Shown piece by piece: positions 1 through 10,644 of a stretch of DNA of 64,000 nucleotides. Within the stretch, counting starts at the first letter, position 1; every line of letters starts with the position of its first letter. The stretch spans positions 21,357,618-21,421,617 of the forward strand of contig NC_090280.1 in NCBI RefSeq assembly GCF_037392515.1, written 5' to 3'. The translations under genes and the position numbers were made by a program. Origin of the DNA: Haliotis asinina. Lineage: Eukaryota; Mollusca; Gastropoda; Lepetellida; Haliotidae. The notes under the pieces are model-generated. The model searched no databases. It saw only the letters and a list, made by a program, of their open reading frames with translations, and was not told the origin of the DNA.

Positions 1-74
1 TGGTGTCCCCCGCCGTGATATTGCTGGAATATTGCTAAAAAGCGGCGTAAAACCAAACTCTCTCACTCACTGCC
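1..74 (+). repeat. SINE A, 3' part (cut by window start)
   Basis: Body end and tail: GATATTGCTGGAATATTGCT, AGCGGCGTAAAA and a CTCACTCACT end. The 5' part lies outside the window. Confidence 0.9.
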
Positions 75-103
75 TATATATTCCATTGCATAGATTTAGG
101 TTA

Positions 104-243
104 CCTTACCAGTGGTTAAAGCGTCCGCTTACCATGCCGAAAACCCGGGTTCGATTTCCTCCATGGGTATAATGTGTGGAGCCCATTTCTGGCGTCCCCC
201 ACTGTTGTATTGCTATAGGCTAAAAACTAAACCCACAGTCACC
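104..243 (+). repeat. SINE A, near full length
   Basis: CAGTGGTTAAAGCG A box, GGTTCGATTTC B box, TGGGTATAATGTGTGGAGCC body and a worn tail. Confidence 0.85.
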
Positions 244-942
244 CACTGTTGGGTGAACCGGTTTAGTATCAGTCGCCTGTTTTCAGTGGAGCATAGATCT
301 TTGACACGAAAGCGTCGATGGTGGCCATTAAACAGTTTGTTTACGTGAAACTGATTGATTGTTTTAGACTGTTATATTTAATATCATTTTGTTGTGCTGC
401 GTATAACAAGTTAGGGAAATTGTAGCTCAGCGTCGTCTGATGCCATCGTAAAGCAGCCACTCCAAAACAAAATCAGATAACCTCGCAATGCTCTTCTCCC
501 AACTGTCATGACCTACCACCACCCCGTGTATTAAGAATATGGCCTCAGAGACGTGTATAAAAGATTTTCGGCTATCTCTTGAAACATTAATACACCTTTC
601 GTCGATTTCAGAGCGTTTTCGCCCCCAAAGTCATTGCACCACACTCTTTGAATATTATATTAACTACGCCTTTGTAATTGTACATTCGGATAATTTTACA
701 TAGTAGGTGTCGATTAAGTATTTAGTGATTTTTTCATTACTTCAATTTGCTCCGAACAATGTTCAAACAATCGTGCAAAATGAAAATATTGTTGTCTATC
801 ACAGGGGGATTTCCGCTTCAGACACCAAACCATCAATTGACAGCAGCACCAGCCAGTACTTCCGATACCCTCTGCTACAGGATCTCATATTACAACACAG
901 CCAGAAACAATCAAATAAGTGTGCACGTGATATGCGTGGCTT

Positions 943-949
943 TATATAA
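943..949 (+). promoter_or_regulatory. TATA box of cysteine-rich peptide gene 1
   Basis: A TATATAA core within TTTATATAAT lies about 82 bases upstream of the ATG at 1031. A start of transcription near 970-977 would fit, at a TCA initiator-like trinucleotide, giving a 5' UTR of about 55-60 bases. The position relative to a consensus splice donor and an in-frame downstream exon supports a real promoter. No transcript data were available. Confidence 0.55.
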
Positions 950-1030
950 TGGGTCGCATTGTCGCTCTCTGTCAACTCATCACTTGTACTCCACACACCG
1001 ACAAGGAGCGTCGCACGCGCTGCTGCAATT

Positions 1031-1039
1031 ATGAAGAAG
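1031..1039 (+). CDS. Secreted cysteine-rich peptide gene 1, coding part of exon 1 (Met-Lys-Lys)
   Basis: This microexon supplies ATG AAG AAG and ends at a consensus donor (AAG|GTAAGT, GT at 1040-1041). Joined in phase 0 to the exon at 2941 it reads MKKISVPAMLMLPCLLLTLF, a basic start followed by a hydrophobic core, which is a typical signal peptide. The join gives a 77-residue precursor, the same length as the paralogue encoded at 19190-19423. Exon 2 also has its own ATG at 2956, so initiation there (69 residues) is an alternative, but the upstream start gives the better signal sequence. The intron is 1,901 bases and contains SINE pieces and a mariner-type element. Confidence 0.6.
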
Positions 1040-1325
1040 GTAAGTTGATGTGGATTTCTTTTTTGTTTGAAGGGAATATATAAGGGAAATTCACGAAACT
1101 GTTCACGCAGTTGTTTTCACAATATGAAAGCATAATGTCGTACCTTTAGGTCAGTTCTTTCTCGGACGCGAGCGAAGATGATGGATCAGCATGGTTCTCG
1201 TTGATGATACAGAAAACAAAATATTATAATTTAATGTTATCATTTTACATAGACAAGAGAGGTAGACTAGTGGTCAGTACGTCAAGGTCCTGGTTCGAGT
1301 CTCCGTAAAGCATTTACTACCCGCG

Positions 1326-1468
1326 GGGTAGTAGGATAGCCTACTGGTTAAAGCTTTCGCTCGTCACGCCAAACACGCGGGTTCGAATCCCAACATTGGT
1401 ACAATACTAACCTCTCTGATGTCCCCGCCTTGACATTGCTGAAAAGAAATAAACTTACTCACTCACTA
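1326..1468 (+). repeat. SINE A
   Basis: TAGCCTACTGGTTAAAGC, GGGTTCGAATCCC and a CTCACTCACT tail, in the intron of gene 1. A second tRNA-like head (GGTTCGAGTCTCC) lies just upstream at 1258-1305. Confidence 0.85.
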
Positions 1469-1575
1469 ATATACGGAAATGGGGTTGACATGTGAACATC
1501 CGGGTTAGAATATGTGGGTGGCCGTAAGCTGCATATGCCCCACGCTGACACCCAATACGTCTGATATGGAACTTG

Positions 1576-1668
1576 TCTTACGACCCGTGAACATCCAGGT
1601 CAGAATCGGTCATCAGCAAACCCAAGCCTGTCGTCCGAATCACTAACGTGATCGAGTGGTCAGACTCA
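1576..1668 (+). repeat. SINE B, 5' part
   Basis: Begins CGTGAACATCCAGGTCAGAA and continues GATCGAGTGGTCAGACTCA; 3' part missing. Confidence 0.7.
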
Positions 1669-1979
1669 ATGACTATGACTCCATTCCATGATTCCACTGG
1701 TAATATCACATTCATTGTTATGATCACTAAAATTATATTCTACTTGTCATTGCGTTCTTTAAAACCATTTCTTTCAGGAATGCATTTTATTCACCTTGCT
1801 AAGATCTCGACGAATGATATACCGTATCATGGCACAAGTTCCGGTGTTTATTTATTGGTTTCTAGATCTGAAATACCTTCAGGTCAAACTGATAAATAAA
1901 AGAAACTTTTCCTAATCATCTGTGTCTAATCAGATTCATTAGTTGAAGGACTTTGAAATTTGGTCTTCGAGAGACCCTT

Positions 1980-2092
1980 GCTTGTCGTAAGAGGCGACTT
2001 CTTTTGTGTAGATTAATTCTCATGATGTTAGTCACTACAGTGTCTGGTCCAGACTCATACAGCTGGAACGTTGCTGGGTGCAACAAACATTT
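1980..2092 (+). repeat. SINE B, internal part
   Basis: GTCGTAAGAGGCGACT, GTCTGGTCCAGACTC and ACAGCTGGAACGTTGCTGGG blocks; middle deleted. It abuts the mariner-type element. Confidence 0.7.
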
Positions 2093-2153
2093 GCCATAAA
2101 CGGTTCGACACCACAGCCATTGAAACTATTTCCTGACATTGCTGGGCGTGAAA

Positions 2154-2755
2154 CATTGTGAGCATGGATCTACACGAAGTAGTTGCATGATATACAAGGG
2201 CTGGTCACAAAGTTCTAAGGCCTACATAACTTCTAGACTGGTGACACCAACTAATCTTAGGAGTGTTGTTGGACAGTGTTCTTCATCAGCATTTCCAGTT
2301 ATTTTACTTAAATAGATCAACTAGTTCGAAAGCAACAGGTTATTGAAGCACACTGGGGTATACATACGAGTACAATGTGAGAGATGTTGAATGCTGTCCT
2401 TATTTTACATGACAATACTTCGTCTCACTCCTCTTGATTGGCAAAGTCTGCAGTACATACATGTAGATGAACTTCATCATTGCGCTTTCCGTATTCACCT
2501 GACCTGGTAACCAGCGACTTTTACCTGTTCCCAAAATTGAAGGAACATCTCCGTGGAAAACAATGTGCTGGTAATGACGAGGTCAAATCGTAGCTTCAGT
2601 AGATATAGTTGCGCTAAATAACTCGAAATGCTGATGAAGAACACTGTCCAACAAAACTTCTAAGATTATTTTTGTCACCAGTCTAGAAGTTATGTAGGCA
2701 TAGACCAGCCCTTGTATATCATGCAACTGCTTCGTGTAGATCCATGCTCACAATG
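2154..2755 (+). mobile_element. Mariner-type DNA transposon relic with long inverted repeats
   Basis: The left end (about 2154-2296) and right end (about 2625-2755) are inverted copies of each other over roughly 135-145 bases with scattered differences. Shared blocks include GTGAGCATGGATCTACACGA, ATACAAGGGCTGGTC, CATAACTTCTAGACTGGTGA and GGACAGTGTTCTTCATCAGC. The interior encodes the C-terminal part of a mariner transposase (separate entry). The element sits inside the intron of cysteine-rich gene 1. It is non-autonomous and broken. Confidence 0.75.
2408..2589 (+). pseudogene. Mariner transposase C-terminal fragment
   Basis: The frame reads HDNTSSHS, then after two stops FPYSPDL, TSDFYLFPKLKEHLRGK and NDEVK. 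These match the mariner motifs around the second and third catalytic aspartates (HDN and YSPDL-x-x-SD) and the KLKEHLRGK block. Two in-frame stops and a shortened spacing between the aspartates (29 residues rather than the usual 34) show it is dead. It lies between the inverted repeats of the surrounding element. Confidence 0.8.
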
Positions 2756-2761
2756 AATCCC

Positions 2762-2767
2762 CCCAAA

Positions 2768-2822
<55 letters not shown>

Positions 2823-2823
2823 A
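2762..2823 (+). repeat. (AAAT)n microsatellite
   Basis: About 15 AAAT units between the mariner-type element and a SINE A tail, inside the gene 1 intron. Confidence 0.95.
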
Positions 2824-2908
2824 AGAAGCCCATTTCTGGTTTCCCCCGTTATGATGTTGCTGGGATATTGCTAAAAGAGGCGTAAAACCATACTCACACA
2901 CTCACAGT
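2824..2908 (+). repeat. SINE A, 3' part
   Basis: GAAGCCCATTTCTGG and the GGCGTAAAACCATACTC tail, 32 bases upstream of the exon 2 acceptor of gene 1. Confidence 0.85.
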
Positions 2909-2940
2909 ATATTGCTTCACTTTATGGTTTTTATTTTCAG

Positions 2941-3165
2941 ATATCAGTACCAGCAATGTTGATGTTGCCCTGCCTCCTGCTGACCTTGTTTAGAGTTATC
3001 TCCTCACAAGCCCCTTGCGACGACGCAGACATAAGCCGGAAGTGCTACTACTGCAGTGGCCATTACGACAACCCGTCCGTATATAGTGAATGTTGTGAGA
3101 ACCGGATGCTGCGACAACACTGTGCTGATGAGATATGGGTTGAACCCAAAAGGGGAGACTGGTGA
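2941..3165 (+). CDS. Secreted cysteine-rich peptide gene 1, exon 2 (mature peptide)
   Basis: The exon begins right after a pyrimidine-rich acceptor (TTTTATTTTCAG) and ends at TGA 3163-3165. With exon 1 it encodes a 77-residue precursor: signal peptide at about residues 1-25 (likely cleavage near ISS/QAP), then a short mature peptide with cysteines at 29, 38, 41, 54, 55 and 64 (C-x8-C-x2-C-x12-CC-x8-C) and a tail EIWVEPKRGDW. The reading frame ends with a basic-acidic tail, and an AATAAA lies about 175 bases downstream. The gene at 19190-19423 on the other strand has the same cysteine spacing and the motifs KCYYCS-x-HYD-x-P and EIWVE-x-KR; 24 of 46 aligned residues match by eye. Six cysteines suggest three disulphides in an extracellular peptide. 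I do not recognise the family, and its role (hormone-like, defence, matrix or other) is unknown. Confidence 0.75.
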   Translation: MSVPAMLMLPCLLLTLFRVISSQAPCDDADISRKCYYCSGHYDNPSVYSECCENRMLRQHCADEIWVEPKRGDW

Positions 3166-3339
3166 TGATCTGGATTCAAACAATCTATTGAAAATACAAT
3201 GTTGTTTATTTTGGAAGACATGGCAGCGTGTTGCAAGAACGACAACTTTGCCGTGACTGTGTTTGTGAAACAAACCCTCGAAGGGTCGTATTGACTTGCA
3301 TGAAACCTTTTCCCATTGAGTGCATTATAACTATGATCA

Positions 3340-3345
3340 AATAAA
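3340..3345 (+). terminator. Poly(A) signal of cysteine-rich gene 1
   Basis: AATAAA lies 174 bases after the stop codon, followed within about 20 bases by a T-rich stretch. This fits the 3' end of a short mRNA with a UTR of about 190-200 bases. Confidence 0.55.
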
Positions 3346-3572
3346 AGAAGTTGTTTCATTTGTTTCCCAGTTTTTTATCACCCTCCGCGCGTTTAGCGCG
3401 AATCAGCGGATATTAAATTAGGCTCCGTCTGTCCGTCCGCCCGCCCTTCATTACGTATTGGGATATTTTATGAACCTTTGACTAGATGCTTTTCACATTT
3501 AGTAACTAGGTTACCAGTCAGGTTTTGGTGAGCTTGACCTTCTTTTCCAGGCATAAGGATACTTTTTACCCT

Positions 3573-4035
3573 TGTCGGCGAGATATCTCAAGATCCGTTC
3601 ACTAGATTTTCTGCTTATTCTCCAAGCTTTATCCAGGAAAAGCGCTGGGACCAGTCGGTTTGGGAGACCTTTGCTTTATTTTCAAGGTCACGGCAACACT
3701 TGGAAGATTTCAGCATGTTGCATGTTAAGCTTGTCAGCGAGATATCTCAGTCTCAAGAACTGTTCTCTGAATTTTCTACGAATTTAACACCAAGCTTCAT
3801 CTACGGAAGGTGCAAGGTCCAGTCGACTTTAGTAACCTTCACTTAATGTGCATGGTCATGGCGACACTTTGAAGATTTCAGCATGTTAACCTGCATGCTA
3901 AGATTGCCAGCCAGTTATCTCAAGAATAGTTCACTGGGTTTTTCTCGTCAATTTACAAGACTTCCCTCCAACTTTTTGTAATATTTCATACACTGAGACA
4001 TTCATGTCAAGGTCAAGGTGTGTCTTGAAAACATT
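3573..4035 (+). repeat. Modular dispersed repeat, about three diverged ~170-bp units
   Basis: Units start near 3573, 3734 and 3909. Each carries AGATATCTCAAGA-like sequence, a T-rich stretch, AAGCTT, an AGGTCA-rich segment and GAAGATTTCAGCATGTT. Divergence between units is high, so the array is old. I recognise the general pattern from mollusc repeats but cannot assign a class. Confidence 0.5.
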
Positions 4036-4365
4036 TGTGCGTTTGAAAAACTGCAGAGCAAGCTATCAAGAGAGATTGACTGGCTATTTTTTTTGCTGAC
4101 ATTTAACTTCATCTTAAATTACGACCTTCACTTTCATTACCTTTTAAGGTTGGTGTGATAATTTGCGGCGGGAAGCATGTTACATTAGAGACAAAACTTG
4201 TTTTATTTAGCATTGTTAAGAACTTAATTTTGTGTTAGGCGACTGATATCAGAGCGACGTACCATAAATATGGAATTTTCTTACTGGTCAAGTAGGCCAC
4301 GTCCTCTTTCAAACTGTGCTTACATGAACGCTGTTTGAGTTCCGTAGATGTTTATGAAACACCTG
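4036..4365. other. No feature seen
   Basis: AT-rich sequence with no convincing frame, repeat or splice-flanked exon. Confidence 0.4.
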
Positions 4366-4502
4366 AGTATGATTTTACGCCGCTTATACCACTGTTCCAC
4401 CAATCTCACGGCGGTAGACGCTAGAAATGGACTTCATAATATGGGAATTGAACCCAGGAGTTCGAAGAGGCGAGACCTCTCGGCTAGTCCATCACCACCC
4501 TG
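4366..4502 (-). repeat. SINE A
   Basis: Reverse copy with GATTTTACGCCGCTT tail and GGCTAGTCCATCACCACCC head; B box degraded to ATTGAACCC. Confidence 0.75.
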
Positions 4503-4751
4503 ACGTCATTACGACAACAAAAAGGTGATAGCACCAGTCACATAATTTATGTCGGGTCATGCAGCAATTTTGAATTGTCTAATGAAACAATGGTCTAGAC
4601 ATTGGTTTAGAAAAACAAAAATATGTCCTTGAGGTCTATGTTGGGTTAGTCGTGACGTATTCTCATCGTTTCCCTAGGAACAAGTTCTCTGTTTTCAAAT
4701 TATTAGGACTCCGAGAATGTATGGTTAACATATCATCACATTCCATTTGCA

Positions 4752-4873
4752 CAGACCGATGCTCATGATGTTGATCACTGGATTGTCTGGTCCAGACTGG
4801 ATCATTTGCAGACGGTTGTCATATAACTGGAATATTGTCGATAGCGGCGTTAAAAAATCAATCACTCAATTCA
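4752..4873 (+). repeat. SINE B, 3' part
   Basis: GACCGATGCTCATGATGTTG, GGATTGTCTGGTCCAGACTG and a GCGGCGTTAAAAAATC tail. Confidence 0.85.
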
Positions 4874-5385
4874 CCCCACGCAGAATATGTACAGCCTACC
4901 TCTACTTCAGAAGGATGTACACACATGAACACTGCCTTGAAAAGGGGATGATTCCTGGTGAGACTATTAACTGCTGAACGAAGTCGTAAAAACTGGATTT
5001 GATCAAAGAGGAACACACGCATTCGAAACATTTCAAGGATGAAAACATTAACCGTAACGCCTCTTACACATATGCCACCATTGAATTTAAATTTTCAGGT
5101 TGTTCCTCTTAGCCATTATTGGAGAGAATTCTGTCTTTCTTCTCGCATGTTTGTATTCGTAGAAGTGGTTTCTATCGCTCTCTCACCTTTGACATTAACC
5201 CCGTGTTTGTGTTGAAGAGGAATATATATGGATTAGCCCTACCGTCTGAAAACCTGTTCTAAACGACACCATGTGTATTCAGTAGGTATAACGGGTAAAG
5301 TAATCCGTAATCTGGATGGTATCTTGTGTGTTGTTATTTGCAACATACACTCACAGCTATGGCGTGTTCCCACTACCACCATTGT

Positions 5386-5632
5386 CCGCGCATATCCGGG
5401 TTAGAATTGGTCATCAGTAAATCATGTCTGCCGTAAGAGGCGACAGGTGGGATCGGACGGTCAGGTTCACTGACACGTGTCATCTTATTCCATTTGCGCA
5501 TATCGATGCTCATGCCGTTGATCACTAGATTATCTTTTCCAGACTCTATTATGTACAGACCGCCGTCATAGAGCTGGAATATTGCTGAGTGTGGCTTTAA
5601 ACGACAAACAAACAAAATCAAACAAACATGTC
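5386..5632 (+). repeat. SINE B, near full length
   Basis: Runs from CATATCCGGGTTAGAATTGG through GTAAGAGGCGAC and GATGCTCATGCCGTTGATCA to TGGAATATTGCTGAGTGTGG, with an ACAAACAAAC end. A good reference copy for the family. Confidence 0.9.
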
Positions 5633-6875
5633 AGACAGGTTGAATCAACAAGGAAATGAGTACAGGTTTCATCAGTTTAATGCATTTATACAACATTGAA
5701 TCATCCCAGCTCTCTCTGGAATGTTCCACCGTTGACTTCATCTGTCTGAAAATTGTCACGTCTGACAAATCAGAATGAATCGCGATCCTCCATCTGTTTG
5801 ACCCACGAGGAAAACCTCTTGTTTGTTATGGATAACAGGGGTTATGGCGACCATTTGATTTAATTGTCATGTCAGGAACGAAATATATTTGTGGACAGCA
5901 GTGATAACTCACAAGCAGCAGGATTATTCACGCATAAAAAATACACATGACCTGAAATGATTAAACAGAATTCTCCTTTGGGAAATATCCATCAAGTGGA
6001 CGCGAGAAGCATCCCGCCATGACGATCCTGGACTTGACACTGACACTGATTCATGGACTTATATCCAACTGTTAGAAGTGCCAGCTCTGATAGTTTTTAT
6101 TACTCTGTCAAGGGACTGCTTTATTGCTTTTATCAGTGGGATTTGATGTGTGTCACCGATGCATTATGAACACGGTGCTTTGTTGACGGAAATCCGGTGG
6201 CTGCGCGAGATCTCGTGGAACACGTAAGTTGTGACACCTGTTTTATGTGTTTTGTTTAATACGCACTTTACTAATGAAACAGAAAAACAGGTCTCAACGT
6301 ATATTTTGTATTGACAGTGATGGTATTGTTGAGCTTTGTTCTGGTGTGGTGACATATGTATTATTAAGTACATGTGGCAAAGCTATAACCATGGTTGTAA
6401 ACATCTACCATATAAACTGCAGGAGGTGTGTAACAGGTATGTGTCTGTAGGTCGGTGGATTATTTGGGTGAATAAACAATATGTAGTTAATTTGTGGGTA
6501 GGGAGCGATTGTGGATTTTACGGTGAAGCATTACAAGTAAATGAACCATACACACCGTCAAAAATAACTGGCTTAAACGAAATAAAAAATTCAAAATGTT
6601 GCGCAGACGAACTTGTCTTGCCATCAAATGATCTGTCCAAACTTACCTCTAGAATATAATAAACTCGGCATATATTCAACTATTCCAACCCGGTCATCCA
6701 AAGTCAGGGTGGTCATGGTATAAACCACTTAGTACACGGTTTGTACAACTAACTTACAATGTATATAACTTAACAACAATTTCTTTAGCAACACTCTAAT
6801 CAAAACAGTGGTGGATGAAAACAGGGTTGTGTAGAACCAAAGGGACGTAACTCTGCACAGCAAATTGTATCAACG
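5633..6875. other. No gene recognised
   Basis: Unique-looking AT-rich DNA. Short open frames at 6164-6659 lack a recognisable domain, a signal peptide or paired splice sites, and I regard them as chance. Confidence 0.4.
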
Positions 6876-6879
6876 TCTT

Positions 6880-8755
6880 CGCACATCACCGTCGACGACT
6901 TCACTATCAACATCAACACCATATCACACATCACCATCAACGACATCACACATCATCATTAATGCCATCACACATCACCATCAACGACATCACACACCAC
7001 TATCAATGACACCACATCACACATCACCCCCGTTGTCATCATGCATCAACATTAACATCACACATCACCATCAACAACACCACATATCACCATCAACGAC
7101 ATCACCATCACCATGAACGCCTTATCAAATATCACCAGTAAAGCATCACACATCAAAATCAATGACATCGTCATTATCATCAACGCCACATCACACATCA
7201 CTATCAACAACACCATTACCATCACCATCACCATCACCATCACCATCACCATCACTATCACCATCAACATCACACGTCACACATCACCATCACTATCAAC
7301 ATCAACATCACACATCACCAACACCATTACCATCACCATCACTATCACCATCAACATCACACATCACCATCACCATTACCATCACTATCACCATCACCAT
7401 CACCATCACCATCACCATCACCATCACATCACCATCACCATCACCATCACCATCAACATCACCATCACTATCACCATCAACATCACACGTCACAAACACC
7501 ATTACCATTACCATCGCCATCACTATCACCATCACCATCACCATCACCATCACCATCAACATCACCATCACTATCACCATCAACATCACACATCACAAAC
7601 ACCATTACCATTACCATCACCATCACTATCACCATCACCATCACCATCACCATCAACATCACCATCACTATCACCATCAACATCACACGTCACCAACACC
7701 ATTACCATCACCATCACCATCACCATCACCATCACTATCACCATCACCATCAACATCAACATCACCATCAACATCACCATCAATATCACCATCAACATCA
7801 CACGTCACCAACACCATTACCATTACCATCACTATCACCATCACCATCACCATCACTATCACCATCACACGTCACCAACACCATTACCATCACCATCACT
7901 ATCACCATCACCATCACCATCAACATCAACATCACCATCACCATCACCATCACTATCACCATCAACATCACCATCAACATCAACATCACCATCACCATCA
8001 CCATCACTATCACCATCACCATCAACATCAACATCACCATCAACATCACCATCAATATCACCATCAACATCACACGTCAACAACACCATTACCATTACCA
8101 TCACTATCACCATCACCATCACCATCACCATCACCATCACCATCACCATCACCATCACACGTCACCAACACCATTACCATCACCATCACTATCACCATCA
8201 ACATCACACATTACACATCACCATTACCATCACCATCACTATCAACATCAACATCACACATCACACATCACCATCACCATCACCATTACCATCACCATCA
8301 CTATCACCATCACCATCACACGTCACCAACATCATTACCATCACCATCACTATCACCAGGAATATCACACATCACCAACACCATTACCATCACCATCACT
8401 ATCACCATCAACATCACACATCACCAACACCATTACCATTACCATCACTATCACCATCAACATCACACATCACCATCACTATCACCATCAACATCACACA
8501 TCACCATTACCATCACCATCACCATCACCATCACCATCACTATCACCATCACCATCTACGTCATCACCTTCAAAATCAACACTATATCACACATCACTAT
8601 AAAGGCAATCACACATCACCATTAACGTCATGACAAATCACCATCAGCGACATCACACCTCACCTTCAACGCAATCACCATCATTACCAACGACATCACC
8701 TTCACCATCAACCCCATATCACATATCACCATCAACGACATCACATATCACCAAC
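6880..8755 (+). repeat. Very large CACCAT-type microsatellite with higher-order modules
   Basis: About 1.9 kb made of TCACCATCAC-type words, nearly free of G on the plus strand. Variants CATTACC, CACTATC and CATCAAC are not random: a marker such as CACGTCACCAACACCATTACC-like sequence recurs at about 7308, 7486, 7588, 7685, 7802, 7868, 8072, 8158, 8320, 8367 and 8416, dividing the array into modules of roughly 50-200 bases. The edges (6880-7160 and 8560-8755) are more degenerate. Long frames on both strands (Thr-Ile, Ser-Pro, His, Met-Val or Asp-Gly runs) are by-products. Confidence 0.95.
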
Positions 8756-9052
8756 AACTAATGATGAATGTAGAACTGGTTTGTGGAGCAATGAAAACGG
8801 TTAAAAAACGAATACGGTTTCCATAATTATTTTACAATATTTCTAAATCCAAAGCTTCGTAAATAACGTGCAGGTTATTTATAATGCTATCACCGATCTC
8901 ATTGTCATCAATCATCAAACAGAATAAAACACTATTTGATCCACAACCAAAGCAAAAATTCCCATTTCAACATCGCCCCACTTCACAACGGGGGACGACA
9001 GGAAAACTGTGATTCTTCAAAGGCATTTAGAAGTTGGCATAGTAATACATGA

Positions 9053-9198
9053 CAATTTTATGGATAGCAACTTCTTGGGTTTATTTTCACGACGTTTCGG
9101 GGCTTATCCTAGCCCCCCTGATCAACCTGATGAGGGGGCTAGGATAAGCCCCGAAACGTCTTGAAAATAAACCCAAGAAGTTGCTATCCATAAAATTG
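9053..9198. repeat. Near-perfect 146-bp palindrome with hammerhead-like core
   Basis: Arms 9053-9117 and 9134-9198 are reverse complements with about one mismatch and one C-run length difference; the centre is about 16 bases. On the plus strand CTGATGA (9127-9133), a GC-rich helix (9134-9152) and GAAA (9153-9156) sit in the order of a hammerhead ribozyme core. The outer arms contain AATAAACCCAAGAAGTTGC. It looks like a fold-back remnant, possibly from the end of a Penelope-like element. Confidence 0.8.
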
Positions 9199-9379
9199 AC
9201 AGGGGAGCTGTCGGCGTCTCATTACTAAAACTATACAGATGTACATTTTTTAAATGAAGGGCTTCCATGCAAAGACATGGAATCAGATGACATTATGCTA
9301 TCATTTCACGAAACCCTGTCTAATCATTTTGAAGCACCGATCTGCATTGACCCCTAAACACCACAGCTACATCGCCCTG

Positions 9380-9530
9380 TTTAACACCGCAATGGCGGCG
9401 GTAAATAATCGAGTCTCGACCACACAAATGTTGACTTGTGCCAAACCACCTATCCCGTTAGTCGCCGCATACGACAAAACATAAGTTGCAGAACACCGAT
9501 TCTAACCCCGATCTTCACGTGCGAGGGTCC
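9380..9530 (-). repeat. SINE B, fragment
   Basis: Reverse copy: GTAAATAATCGAGTC, ATCCCGTTAGTCGCC and TTCTAACCCCGATCTTCACG. Confidence 0.7.
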
Positions 9531-9555
9531 CATTCCATGCCAATGACCTTTGATA

Positions 9556-9640
9556 TGAGCGTGAGTAAGATTTACGCCTTGAACAATGTCTCTTTAATAT
9601 CACGGCGGAGGACAGCAGAACTGGCTTCACACATTTTGGT
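9556..9640 (-). repeat. SINE A, fragment
   Basis: Reverse copy with GTGAGTAAGATTTACGCC tail and TATCACGGCGGAGGACA; head lost. Confidence 0.6.
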
Positions 9641-9967
9641 GAAGCGATCGCTTGAAGAGCGAACCTTTATCAACTTCGCTCTACACAATCTGTTAGTATG
9701 TTGGCAGGGAACGTACCCCTGATAACATAAAATTATTTACACACGTAAAAAAGGGGCTTTAAAAGCTGCAACAATTTTTAAAAAATCAACCCTATTCAAA
9801 CCTGCAAAGAACCCAAAACGATCGTGTGCTGGGTGGATGTCCTCCGGTCTATATGTTTTACGTGGTGCAATCAATGGCATACTGGTACTCCGGATAACCT
9901 TGGCTACCTATTAGGCGCTATAGAGTTATAGTTACATGACTTTATACGACTGAGTACCCATTTTTTG

Positions 9968-10250
9968 CAGGATGAACAGAGGCAATTTTGAACAAACTGA
10001 ATTGAGCTTCCACCGCTTAAAACATGGCGTATGCATGCTGAAGACACTGACCAGCAATATTATTTTGGTCGATGGATTAATATGCACTGCAACCAAAGCT
10101 GCCTTTGAGACGCTAGAAAAACAAACGACACATGACCATATCATACTACCGGGTACCCATCCACCGCTGGGTGAACAAAGGCAATGTTGAACAAGTCACT
10201 TGCCCAAAGTGAGACCACATGTATCACATGTACTACGTTGTGAGGCAGGG
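9968..10250 (+). repeat. Dispersed repeat family C, copy 1
   Basis: Shares blocks with 27200-27560: AACAGAGGCAATTTTGAACA, ATGACCATATCAT followed by the CCGGGTACCCATCCAC block, GGGTGAACA, and GTGAGACCAC followed by an ATGTACTACGTTG-like end. The order of blocks is partly duplicated within each copy. Class unknown. Confidence 0.6.
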
Positions 10251-10644
10251 CTGTCCTAGAAACTCTCAGGAGTGCTGTCCCACACAGTCACCCATCCAAG
10301 AACTATTTGTGACAGTGTTGGTACCCCTTAACACTGGACGTAAATTGAAACTTTTCACTGTTTTAATCGTAGCATGTGTATATCTAGTAATCCAGCTAGG
10401 GCCCTTGCAGGAAGCAAATGTACTGTAAGTCCCCATGGTTCCTGGTATGGTGATCTACCGTCAGTTGACAATCTATAACCTGTTTCTAATTGTATTGTCC
10501 TTTATGGTTAAGCTGTTTTAGACTTAATTACTAGTTTTTGAAGGATGTCTTTTCTACAATAGTGATTTTACTGTTCTTCATCAACAGGATTTTAGTGTCT
10601 GATATTTTGGTATGCAACGTAATTTTAAATTGTTCGATAAATTC

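Noticed and set aside
7113-8633. Open frames of about 500 codons rich in His, Thr-Ile or Ser-Pro, and Asp-Gly or Met-Val frames on the other strand
   Set aside because: They are translations of the CACCAT array; all six frames stay open because the repeat lacks stop words.
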